From positions 1-8,156 of the forward strand of contig JAGLNZ010000071.1 in NCBI GenBank assembly GCA_023139225.1: a stretch of DNA of 8,156 nt. Reading direction: 5' to 3'. Positions 1-7,069 of this stretch are shown here, piece after piece. The position numbers and the translations under genes are program-made. The notes under the pieces were generated by a model that saw only the letters and a list, made by a program, of their open reading frames with translations, did not search any database and was not told the DNA's origin. The stretch is from Desulfobacula sp. (lineage in GTDB: Bacteria; Desulfobacterota; Desulfobacteria; Desulfobacterales; Desulfobacteraceae). Numbering within the stretch: the first letter of the stretch is position 1; every line of letters begins with the position of its first letter.

Positions 1-893
1 ACAATGATGACATGTTCCAGTATCTTGGAGGCCTCACCCTTGCTGCGAAAAAAAACAGTGGTACAAACTTGGACACCCTGATTTCTTTGCAACGTGATCC
101 CGGAAAAATAAAAGTTGAAAGTATTGAAAAAACCATAGGAAGAGAGCTCAGGACCCGCTATCTTAATCCTGAATGGATACAGGGAATGAAAAAAGAGAAT
201 TATGCAGGGGCAAGGGAAATGGCAAAATTTGTTGAATATATGTGGGGCTGGCAGGTCACAATTCCCGATGCAATTGATAAAACAGCCTGGGAGCAGACTT
301 TGCAGGTATATGTAGAAGATAAATATCATCAGGATATGAAAGAATTTTTTAACAAACATAACCCATGGGCATATCAGTCCATTACCGCCAGGATGTTAGA
401 GGCTATCCGCAAAGGTTATTGGAAAGCTGATGAAAAAACCAAACAGAAACTTGCTTTTGAATATGCTCAAAACGTTGTGGCAAAGGGGGTAGCATGTTGT
501 GATCATACCTGTAACAATCCTGTTTTAAACCAGATGGTTGTGAATATCTTATCCATTCCCGGAATCATATCCCCGAAAATTGTTACTGAATTTAAAATAG
601 CCATTGAAAAATCCGCAGCAACATCATTGGATGAACAGGTCAAAAAACGCGACCAGGTCAAAAAAGAACTAACCCGGGGATTTGAAAAAAAGAACAAAAA
701 AGAACCGGCCATGGAAACAAATGCCGAACAAAACAATGAAACCGAGATTGTTGAAGGATTTAAAATGGAACAAATACAGACTGACGATAAAACATCACAT
801 ATTTCAAGCTCAGGTATCCAATGGTTTGCTTCTTTTTTTATACTCCTGCTAATCGGCTTGTTTGTTTTTGGAATTCAAAGGAAAATATCATGA
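1..893 (+). CDS. cobN: CobN/BchH-type metallochelatase large subunit, C-terminal part, membrane-anchored (5' truncated)
   Basis: The frame is open to the left edge (first full codon at base 3, reading N-D-D before the Met at 12), so only the C-terminus is visible. Residue numbers count from that Met. The block DDMFQYLGG, then RELRTRYLNPEWI (44-56) and the G-Y-A-G-A-R-like NYAGARE (63-69), is the typical end of CobN, BchH and ChlH, the large subunits that bind the tetrapyrrole during ATP-driven metal insertion. A Cys/His cluster (C162, C163, H165, C167) follows. Residues about 205-262 form a charged, low-complexity linker, and 270-287 form one hydrophobic helix with a short basic tail, a membrane anchor absent from classical aerobic CobN. 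The stop overlaps the cbiK start (ATGA, 890-893). The substrate could be a corrinoid, heme or another tetrapyrrole; family assignment is firm, substrate is not. Confidence 0.85.
   Translation, partial: NDDMFQYLGGLTLAAKKNSGTNLDTLISLQRDPGKIKVESIEKTIGRELRTRYLNPEWIQGMKKENYAGAREMAKFVEYMWGWQVTIPDAIDKTAWEQTLQVYVEDKYHQDMKEFFNKHNPWAYQSITARMLEAIRKGYWKADEKTKQKLAFEYAQNVVAKGVACCDHTCNNPVLNQMVVNILSIPGIISPKIVTEFKIAIEKSAATSLDEQVKKRDQVKKELTRGFEKKNKKEPAMETNAEQNNETEIVEGFKMEQIQTDDKTSHISSSGIQWFASFFILLLIGLFVFGIQRKIS
877..882 (+). promoter_or_regulatory. Ribosome binding site of cbiK
   Basis: AAAGGA lies 7 bases before the ATG at 890. It supports that start over an in-frame upstream codon at 821, which would add about 23 residues unlike the family. 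The site is inside the end of the cobN gene. Confidence 0.6.
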
Positions 894-1666
894 AACCACC
901 CATTGTTTTAACTGCATTTGGAACAACATCTAAAGCCCTTGATACCTATTCTTTTATGGATCGTATGATTAAAGCAAGCTTTCCCGGTCATGAGATTCTA
1001 TGGGCTTATACCTCACGGATCGTTAAACACAGACTAAAAAAGAATTTAACTGCCAAGATTAAACATCCTGATATTGTATTAAAAGAACTTTATGACAAAG
1101 GTCATAAATGGGCAGTTGTTCAGTCCATGCATCTTATATGCGGCCATGAATTTTACAGGCTGGTTGATGAAGCAGAAAAAAGTAAAATAAGAACCAGCAT
1201 CGGCCTGCCCCTTTTAACTTCCTGGGAGGATTACAATAAAGTAAGCACGGCACTGTCCTTAAAAAAAATTTTACATGAAAATCAAGCAACCATTCTTGTG
1301 GGGCATGGGACAGACCACCCGGCGTGGACTTCATATCTTGCCCTGGAGACTATTTTAAAAAAAGAATACGGGCCTGATATACATGTCGGTGTTATTGACA
1401 AACAACCTTCCAAAGAGTTATTGATTGAAAAAATTGTCCGGTCCGGTGTCAGGCAGGTAACTTTAGTGCCTTTTATGCTGGTGGCGGGAGTACACGTTGA
1501 AGAGGATTTAAAAGGGGATGAAGATTCCTGGAAAAAAGCGTTTAATGAAAAAGATATTGCAGTGATGGTCGAAAAAAAAGGGGTTGGCTATAATAAACAA
1601 ATCATTGAACTATTCATTAATCATATTCAACACGCCCTTGATGTAATACCACAGTCAATTCAATAA
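890..1666 (+). CDS. cbiK: Sirohydrochlorin cobaltochelatase, CbiK type
   Basis: The 258-residue product matches the CbiK family (about 260 residues), which inserts Co2+ into sirohydrochlorin or its precorrin-2 form in the anaerobic, early-insertion cobalamin pathway without ATP. Visible family features are the opening strand VLTAFGTTSKAL (6-17), E87 in the GHEFYRL block, H139 in LVGHGTDHPA (137-144), and H202 in PFMLVAGVHVEEDLKGDEDSW (194-214). The two histidines and the glutamate match the metal-binding residues known from Salmonella CbiK. There is no signal peptide, so this is the cytoplasmic form, unlike the periplasmic CbiK of Desulfovibrio vulgaris. The start at 890 overlaps the cobN stop, implying translational coupling. 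A role in siroheme or heme metal handling cannot be excluded, since class II chelatases can also use iron. Confidence 0.93.
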   Translation: MKPPIVLTAFGTTSKALDTYSFMDRMIKASFPGHEILWAYTSRIVKHRLKKNLTAKIKHPDIVLKELYDKGHKWAVVQSMHLICGHEFYRLVDEAEKSKIRTSIGLPLLTSWEDYNKVSTALSLKKILHENQATILVGHGTDHPAWTSYLALETILKKEYGPDIHVGVIDKQPSKELLIEKIVRSGVRQVTLVPFMLVAGVHVEEDLKGDEDSWKKAFNEKDIAVMVEKKGVGYNKQIIELFINHIQHALDVIPQSIQ

Positions 1667-1669
1667 GGT

Positions 1670-1673
1670 TGGA
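1670..1673 (+). promoter_or_regulatory. Ribosome binding site fixing the start of the binding-protein gene
   Basis: TGGA lies 7 bases before the ATG at 1681, and an AAGG at 1665-1668 lies 12 bases before it. The alternative TTG start at 1669 would directly abut the AAGG with no spacing, so ATG 1681 is preferred. Confidence 0.45.
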
Positions 1674-1680
1674 TTATTAT

Positions 1681-2574
1681 ATGAAACCATTGTTTTTTGC
1701 CGAATGCCTTTTATTTATATTCATATTTATATTTATATTGCAATTGCCATGCAGCATGGCCCAAAAAAATGCTGTAATTCCCCAAAGAGTGATATCATTA
1801 TCACCCATTATTACTGAAACCATCTATCTTTTAAATGCCCAGGATTTGCTTGTTGCCAATACAAGCTATTGTAATGTACCCGATGAAGCGCAATTTAAAG
1901 AAAAAATCGGATCGGTTATCCAGATGAATGTTGAAAAAATCATCAGCCTGCGCCCTGATCTTGTTATTGCAAGCCCGCTTTCACGGGAAAAACAGATAAA
2001 AATTTTATCAAACCAGAAAATCAAGGTGATGAGAATCGAAAACCCGCAGACTTTCCCTCAAATGTGCGACATCACAATGAGAATAGGCAAGGTTACAGGA
2101 CGGGCAGATGCGGCCGGAAAAATAATAGAACGTGCAAAAAATGAAGTTGAAGCCATTAAGCTTAAAACAGCTCATCTTCCTAAAAAAAAGGTGTTTATCC
2201 AGATCGGCATGAAACCGTTGCATTCTGCCAATAAAGACACATTTATCAATGAATATATCAACTATGGCGGTGGAATCAATATTGCTGAAAATGAAAAATC
2301 AGGGATATACAGCAGGGAAAAAGTCCTTAAGGAAAATCCTGATGTTATTTTAATTGCAACCATGGGAACATCAAAAAAAGCCGGAGAAATCGAAAAACAA
2401 AGATGGATGAAATTCAAATTTTTAAATGCCGCAAAAAAAAACCAGATCTATGTTCTTGATCCTGAACTTATCTTAAGTCCTACTCCTGTTACTTTTGCAA
2501 AAGGTTTAAAACAGGTTTTATCCTTAATCCACCCCAATGCCTGTGTAACACCCGGAGCTGATTTAAAAAAATGA
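1681..2574 (+). CDS. Periplasmic substrate-binding protein of a B12/heme/siderophore-type ABC transporter (BtuF/HmuT-like)
   Basis: The 297-residue protein has an export signal: a hydrophobic core of alternating Phe and Ile (11-20) and a likely signal peptidase I site after CSMA (residue 27). No good lipobox is present, since Pro precedes the Cys at 24. The mature part follows the TroA/BtuF fold pattern: RVISLSPIITETIYLL (36-51), TSYCNVPDEA (61-70), then NVEKIISLRPDLVIAS (83-98), a long backbone helix around 140-160, and SREKVLKENPDVILI (211-225) in the second lobe. The ending, with IYVLDPELILSPTPV and LIHPN, is also typical. It would deliver substrate to the adjacent permease. BtuF and heme-binding HmuT share this fold, so vitamin B12, another corrinoid, heme or a ferric chelate are all possible. 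Neighbouring chelatase genes favour a tetrapyrrole. Its stop overlaps the permease start by 4 bases. Confidence 0.9.
   Translation: MKPLFFAECLLFIFIFIFILQLPCSMAQKNAVIPQRVISLSPIITETIYLLNAQDLLVANTSYCNVPDEAQFKEKIGSVIQMNVEKIISLRPDLVIASPLSREKQIKILSNQKIKVMRIENPQTFPQMCDITMRIGKVTGRADAAGKIIERAKNEVEAIKLKTAHLPKKKVFIQIGMKPLHSANKDTFINEYINYGGGINIAENEKSGIYSREKVLKENPDVILIATMGTSKKAGEIEKQRWMKFKFLNAAKKNQIYVLDPELILSPTPVTFAKGLKQVLSLIHPNACVTPGADLKK
1714..1737 (+). repeat. Hexamer microsatellite (four TTYATA units) in the signal-peptide region
   Basis: Four tandem units of TTT/TTC-ATA encode Phe-Ile-Phe-Ile-Phe-Ile-Phe-Ile (residues 12-19) in the hydrophobic core of the binding protein's signal peptide. A gain or loss of one unit would keep the frame and change the core by two residues. 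Confidence 0.7.
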
Positions 2575-3581
2575 AACAAAACAGACTAAAGCAGTGGTCA
2601 ATTCTTTTAATCCTCCTTATGATCATATTAATATTTGTCAGCCTTCTTTCGCTATGTGTCGGCAGTGCAGGAATCGGGTTAAAAAATATCCCGCATATTC
2701 TTTTTTCCGGTCAGGAAAGTGCTGAACACAGTATCCTTTTAGGCATTCGATTGCCTCGAATAATATTGGGTCTTTCAATCGGCGGGGCTTTAAGTCTTGC
2801 AGGCGCCCTGCTCCAGGGAGTATTTAAAAACCCCCTGGTTGAACCTTATACGCTTGGCATCTCAGGTGGGGCGTCCCTTGGTGTATGCCTCAACATTCTC
2901 TTTAAATTTTACAGTAAAATAGGCATCATCGCATACCCCCTTTCAGGATTTTTAGGCGCAAGCCTTGTTATTTTTCTTGTTTACAGCTTGAACAATAAGA
3001 CAAACAATATTAAGTCAAACAGAATGCTTTTAACAGGTGTTATGATCTCCTATGTGGCATCCTCCCTTGTCATGCTGCTCATGGCTATTTCAAAAAGTGA
3101 TGATCTGCAGAATATTGTTCTCTGGATTATGGGCTCCCTTGATGAACCCAATACGGTTTTAATAAAGATGGCGCTTTTCGGCTCCCTTGCAGGACTTGTT
3201 ATCTCCTATTTTTTCTGCTTTGATTTAAATGCCCTGCTTTTAGGTGAAGATGAAGCAGCAAACCTGGGTGTTAATACAACAAGAACAAAAAAATATTTAT
3301 TTATCATTGCATCCTTTTTAACGGGATTAAGCGTATCCGTTGCCGGAATCATCATGTTTGCAGGCCTTATTGTTCCTCATTTCATGCGCATGATAGCAGG
3401 CCCGGACCATAGAATACTGCTGATCAGTTCATTCCTGGCCGGTGCTGCATTTTTAGTTTTATGTGATGTGATTGCAAGAGTCATCATATCCCCGCTGGAA
3501 CTTCCGGTAGGTGTCATAACAGGTATCATAGGCGGTATTGTTTTCATCTGGGCACTTTCAAGAAAGCAGGTGACATTATGA
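2571..3581 (+). CDS. FecCD/BtuC-family ABC transporter permease
   Basis: The 336-residue, strongly hydrophobic protein has the length and repeated membrane helices of FecCD permeases (usually ten helices per subunit, working as a homodimer in the inner membrane). Recognisable blocks are RLPRIILGLSIGGALSLAG (60-78), QGVFKNPLVEPYTLGISGG (82-100), LLLGEDEAANLGV (222-234; the cytoplasmic loop that contacts the ATPase), GLIVPHFMRMIAGPDHR (265-281), and PLELPVGVITGIIGG (308-322). The first helix is about 10-30. It would carry the ligand supplied by the upstream binding protein into the cytoplasm. The start shares ATGA with the previous stop and the stop shares ATGA with the ATPase start, so the three transporter subunits are translationally linked. 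The sequence alone does not separate cobalamin from heme or siderophore permeases. Confidence 0.93.
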   Translation: MKQNRLKQWSILLILLMIILIFVSLLSLCVGSAGIGLKNIPHILFSGQESAEHSILLGIRLPRIILGLSIGGALSLAGALLQGVFKNPLVEPYTLGISGGASLGVCLNILFKFYSKIGIIAYPLSGFLGASLVIFLVYSLNNKTNNIKSNRMLLTGVMISYVASSLVMLLMAISKSDDLQNIVLWIMGSLDEPNTVLIKMALFGSLAGLVISYFFCFDLNALLLGEDEAANLGVNTTRTKKYLFIIASFLTGLSVSVAGIIMFAGLIVPHFMRMIAGPDHRILLISSFLAGAAFLVLCDVIARVIISPLELPVGVITGIIGGIVFIWALSRKQVTL

Positions 3582-4384
3582 GCCATGTCCTCACCATTGA
3601 AAACCTCAGCTTCAAATACCACAAAAAAAGAGTGCTGACCGATATTAGTTTTTCAACTGATCCTGGTGAATTCATTTCAATCATTGGCCCTAACGGCTCC
3701 GGGAAAACCACTCTGATAAAACTTATTTCCAAGATAAACAAACCTGAAAAAGGAAATATCCATATAAAAGGTGAAAATATTCAAACAATGTCAAACAAGC
3801 AATTGGCCAGGCATATTGCAGTTGTCATGCAGTCTGTTGAACCGGTTGCCATGAGTGTTGAAGAATATGTCCTTTTGGGAAGACTGCCTTTTTTTAAAAA
3901 ATATCAATTCTTTGAAACCGCCAAAGACATGGCCCTGGCCCATAAATATATGGAGTTGACAGGTATTTTAAAGCTTAAGGATGCGCCCATCAATGAAATA
4001 AGCGGAGGAGAAAGGCAGCTTGCGGCCATTGCCAGGGCTTTAACCCAGCAGCCTTTGCTTCTAATTCTTGATGAACCCACATCTCATCTTGACATTACAC
4101 ACCAGATTAAAATTCTTGAATTAATAAGCTCCCTCAAACAAGAGCTTTCACTGAGCATCCTCATGGTGCTTCACGATTTAAACCTGGCAGCAGAATACTC
4201 TGACAGGCTTGTTTTGCTAGGTGGAGAAAATGGAAAAATTTATCAAACCGGAACCTGTGAACAGGTCCTTTCTGAAAAATCAATTCAGGAAGTCTACAAT
4301 ACAAAGGTGAAAATCCAAAAAAATCCTGTATCAAAAAGACCCTGTATTTTTCTTGTTACCCAAAATGCTTTAAACCCTGAATAA
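3578..4384 (+). CDS. ABC transporter ATP-binding protein (BtuD/FecE/HmuV-like)
   Basis: The 268-residue protein carries a full set of ABC ATPase motifs: Walker A GPNGSGKT (37-44), Q-loop Q85, signature ISGGE (141-145; Ile in place of the usual Leu), Walker B LLILDEP (161-167) with catalytic E166, D-loop SHLD (169-172), and the switch His at 199 (VLHDLNLAAEYSD). The VLLGRLPF segment after the Q-loop is characteristic of the FecE/BtuD group of iron-chelate and B12 importers. It should dimerise on the cytoplasmic face of the FecCD-type permease encoded just upstream and power import. No catalytic residue is missing. The C-terminal 30 or so residues are a short extension beyond the core with no domain I recognise. 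Confidence 0.94.
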   Translation: MSHVLTIENLSFKYHKKRVLTDISFSTDPGEFISIIGPNGSGKTTLIKLISKINKPEKGNIHIKGENIQTMSNKQLARHIAVVMQSVEPVAMSVEEYVLLGRLPFFKKYQFFETAKDMALAHKYMELTGILKLKDAPINEISGGERQLAAIARALTQQPLLLILDEPTSHLDITHQIKILELISSLKQELSLSILMVLHDLNLAAEYSDRLVLLGGENGKIYQTGTCEQVLSEKSIQEVYNTKVKIQKNPVSKRPCIFLVTQNALNPE

Positions 4385-4391
4385 GGAAATT
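4385..4391 (+). promoter_or_regulatory. Ribosome binding site of the DUF3786 gene
   Basis: GGAAA, just after the ATPase stop codon, lies about 6 bases before the ATG at 4395. The whole gap between the two genes is 10 bases, so the gene belongs to the same transcript. Confidence 0.5.
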
Positions 4392-4394
4392 GTT

Positions 4395-5204
4395 ATGCCA
4401 CAATTTGCCAATGCCATGGAAGTATTTAAGCTCCTGGATAAATCCAATTGTAGAAAATGCAATGAACAAACCTGTCTTGCCTTTGCTTCAAAGGTTTTTC
4501 TAGGGACAAAATCCCTTGACCAATGCCCTGCTTTAAGCGGGGAAGTTCTTGAAAAATATCAGGGAAAACAAAAAAAGAAAAAAACAATTGAAGCATATCG
4601 TGAATCCATGGCGGCAGATCTTAAAAACGAAATAAAATCCTGTGACCTGGAACTTGCAGCCCAAAGAGTGGATGGCATTTTTTCAAAGGGAAAGCTTACT
4701 ATAAGGATTTTTGGCAAGCAGTTTTCCATTGATTCTTCCGGCAATATGTTTTCAGATATCCATATCAACGCATGGGTTGCCACGCCTGTCATGGCCTATA
4801 TACTTTTTTGCAAAGGTGTCCCTTTGACAGGGAAATGGGTAGCGTTCAGAGAACTTGAAGGCGGCCGTGAAATGAACGGTTTATTTGTCCAGCGATCGGA
4901 AAAATCTTTAAAACAGATTGCAGATAGATATACCAACCTGTTTGAAGATCTAATCCTCATCTTTAATGGAAAAAAAATAGAAAACCATTATGAATCCGAC
5001 ATATCACTGGTTCTCTATCCTTTGCCAAAAGTTCCCGTACTGATCTGCTACTGGAAACCCGAAGACGGGATGGAATCCGATCTTCACCTGTTTTTTGATT
5101 CATCGGCCGACATGAACGCCAATATCAATATCGTATACGGGATTGCAGCCGGCATTGTTGTCATGTTTGAAAAAATATCCTTGAAACACGGCAATGCCCT
5201 TTAA
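4395..5204 (+). CDS. Iron-sulfur (Fes-type) protein with C-terminal DUF3786 domain, function unknown
   Basis: The 269-residue protein has two parts. Residues 8-50 form a Fes-type four-cysteine site, C19-x2-C22-x4-C27-x16-C44, ending in the typical CP pair. It resembles the [4Fe-4S] module at the N-terminus of the acetyl-CoA synthase corrinoid-protein large subunit (CdhE) and likely binds a [4Fe-4S] cluster. After a lysine-rich hinge (57-63) and a helical stretch, residues about 85-262 match my recollection of DUF3786: FCKGVPLTGKWVAFRELEGG (138-157), LYPLPKVPVLICYW (207-220), and LFFDSSADMNANI (232-244). There is no signal peptide or membrane helix, so it is cytoplasmic. The enzymatic role is unknown. 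Its place after the chelatase and transporter genes suggests redox or corrinoid-linked work on the imported compound, but this is inference. Its stop overlaps the convergent gene's stop by 4 bases. Confidence 0.85.
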   Translation: MPQFANAMEVFKLLDKSNCRKCNEQTCLAFASKVFLGTKSLDQCPALSGEVLEKYQGKQKKKKTIEAYRESMAADLKNEIKSCDLELAAQRVDGIFSKGKLTIRIFGKQFSIDSSGNMFSDIHINAWVATPVMAYILFCKGVPLTGKWVAFRELEGGREMNGLFVQRSEKSLKQIADRYTNLFEDLILIFNGKKIENHYESDISLVLYPLPKVPVLICYWKPEDGMESDLHLFFDSSADMNANINIVYGIAAGIVVMFEKISLKHGNAL

Positions 5205-7069
5205 TTGATTTTCAGCTTTGGGGCCCGTTTCATTTTTTTAGGATCTCTTTTTTTCCCCGAAATCTTTTTAAATATTTTGATTCCTTCATTAAAGGTGTAA
5301 TCCTGTCTTGTACCCTCATGGGTATAAAGCTGAACTGTTCCCATTCTCAGCTTAAACATGTTCAACTGTATCCATTGCGTGGTAAATGTTCTTGAAAAGC
5401 TCTTATAGCCGGCCTTTACACCGACCCTGACTTCAGGGGTAATGGACATTCCCATGCGGTAGACAAGATTGTTAAGACTGAAACCGAATTTTTGAGTGAT
5501 TTGATCTTTACCCGAAGGCGGACTAAGGGGCAACAGCCTGATATTAAATGACTTATACCGGTTATTATCAAACATCAGGTTGATGGTACTTGAAGGGGTA
5601 TTATTGAAAACCGGTGTAAACCTGAAAAATGCTTTCCCGGTTCCGTTTACATGAAATCCTGTCTGCACAAATCCCGTCATGACTGAAAAATCAAGGGTGG
5701 TTTGGGTGATTTCAGGCGGTATGGGAATATGAAATCCGCAATTGGAGCAGGTCGCACCCCAGGGCGGTCGCGCATTCTGGCTGTAATTGAGCCCTATTCC
5801 ACTAAATTTTTTCTTGGCAAGATCTTTCCATAATGCTCTTAATTTGTAGCCAAATCCTAATTGGTATTCAAGCACCACTTCATTGCCCCTAAACAATTTT
5901 GAATTTTGCAGTCCTGTTCTTTTGTAGTAATTTAAATCCGCATCAAGGGTTTCAACCATGATTTTTCCATGGGCATTGATTTCTTTATCCCTTCGGTCAT
6001 AGTTGTAGATATTGGTTGGAGAAAGTTCACCCCTTGCCCGGACAGGAACCCGAAGGCCGAATCCATACCCCCCGCCGATGGTTACCCTGAAAAAACCTGA
6101 ATCATAGGTCCATTTTCTTTCCCATTGCCAGGAGTGCCCCTTTGTAAAGCCTGCTAAAAATTCTGCGGTGAAATAATGTTTCCCGGATGTGTTAAATTCC
6201 GGAATATCGGGATTTTTTGGTGCCATTGTGACCTGCTGCATTTTGAAATTTGTCACAGGTTTTAAAATCATTTTTTTAGGCACCCTGTTTAGTTCCTTTA
6301 AAACCGGTAGTGTAACAGGTTTCAGACTCTTAAAATTCAATGTGCCGTTTTTAAAACCTGGATACATGGTGACACCCTTTACAGGCCGGGGTATCATCTT
6401 GGGAACGACAATGGTGTCTTCTATGGTAAGCTTGCCTTTTCCCTCGATAATTGCATCTAATACCGCCTGTTCGCCTTTGGCAGCTTCCAGCCTGACAGGA
6501 TTTTTGGGATCAAGGGCATTAATGTTTTTCATCAAATCGGCAAGACCTTTGCGGCTCTCTGCATCCAAAGCATTCACAGATATTTTTTTTGCGGCACGCC
6601 CGCTTAAAAAAGAGTTATAGGTAGGAGAAATCCGTTTCATTTCAGCAGGGTCGAGTACAATAACACTTGTACTCTTGCGCATGACAAAAGAATCATCAAA
6701 TTCAATGGCTTCATCAAGGACAACCGGTCTTGTAAGAATTGTTTTGCCGATTTTTGCCCTCTTATTTAACCTGTCGGCATACTGGTTCAGGGGTTTAAAA
6801 GCAATTTTGGCAATACTGCCCAGCGGTGCCGTAGTTTTATCACCCAGTTGAACCGGCTTATTTGCAAAGGTTGAAATCTTTCCTTTAAAAAGCGGTTTTT
6901 GCTGTCTGATTTTTGAGGACAATATCATATTGGGCTCAAGAACCTTCATCTTTCCCGATGCCAATGGGGCGGCAAGTGTCAGGTTTTGCTGGGCAAAGCA
7001 GAGGCCCGCATTAAAGAGTGCGAAAATGAGTGCTGTAATCAGAACGCTTATCCTTTTTTGAACCGTCAT
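5201..7069 (-). CDS. Exported protein of unknown function, beta-rich C-terminal half
   Basis: I do not recognise the family. The 622-residue product starts with a clear signal peptide (basic QKR at 4-6, hydrophobic core 8-22, likely cleavage after CFA at 26). Residues 30-290 are rich in Lys, Pro and Val, with recurring R/K-P-V turns (71, 114, 228, 250 and 270) and no cysteine. Residues about 295-600 alternate hydrophobic and polar residues with many aromatics and glycines (IGGGYGFGLRVPVRARGELS; VGVKAGYKSFSRTF), suggesting beta strands. A CSNC pair (441, 444) could bind metal or form a disulfide. The end (600-622) is strongly basic and does not finish in an aromatic residue, unlike a classical outer-membrane barrel. 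A periplasmic, surface-associated or barrel-like protein is possible. The ATG has AAAGGAA (7077-7083) 7 bases upstream. The next gene upstream on the same strand is a hybrid histidine kinase. Confidence 0.85.
   Translation of the reverse strand: MTVQKRISVLITALIFALFNAGLCFAQQNLTLAAPLASGKMKVLEPNMILSSKIRQQKPLFKGKISTFANKPVQLGDKTTAPLGSIAKIAFKPLNQYADRLNKRAKIGKTILTRPVVLDEAIEFDDSFVMRKSTSVIVLDPAEMKRISPTYNSFLSGRAAKKISVNALDAESRKGLADLMKNINALDPKNPVRLEAAKGEQAVLDAIIEGKGKLTIEDTIVVPKMIPRPVKGVTMYPGFKNGTLNFKSLKPVTLPVLKELNRVPKKMILKPVTNFKMQQVTMAPKNPDIPEFNTSGKHYFTAEFLAGFTKGHSWQWERKWTYDSGFFRVTIGGGYGFGLRVPVRARGELSPTNIYNYDRRDKEINAHGKIMVETLDADLNYYKRTGLQNSKLFRGNEVVLEYQLGFGYKLRALWKDLAKKKFSGIGLNYSQNARPPWGATCSNCGFHIPIPPEITQTTLDFSVMTGFVQTGFHVNGTGKAFFRFTPVFNNTPSSTINLMFDNNRYKSFNIRLLPLSPPSGKDQITQKFGFSLNNLVYRMGMSITPEVRVGVKAGYKSFSRTFTTQWIQLNMFKLRMGTVQLYTHEGTRQDYTFNEGIKIFKKISGKKRDPKKMKRAPKLKIN

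Noticed and set aside
821..889. Upstream in-frame start for cbiK
   Set aside because: The extra residues overlap the membrane-anchor coding region of cobN and do not look like CbiK; ATG 890 has a good ribosome binding site and the expected family N-terminus.
1669..1680. TTG start for the binding protein
   Set aside because: It directly abuts the AAGG motif with no spacing; ATG 1681 is better placed and gives a normal signal peptide.
1741..1761. Possible lipoprotein lipobox around Cys24 of the binding protein
   Set aside because: The residues before the Cys are Gln-Leu-Pro, a poor lipobox; SMA followed by Gln fits signal peptidase I better.
1..5204. Cobalamin riboswitch inside the operon
   Set aside because: Gaps between genes are 14 bases or less, leaving no room; any riboswitch would be upstream of the window.
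6189..6620. 143-residue plus-strand reading frame inside the exported-protein gene
   Set aside because: It is antisense to a long, convincing gene, has no recognisable domain, and looks like a shadow frame; the other short opposite-strand frames were dropped for the same reason.
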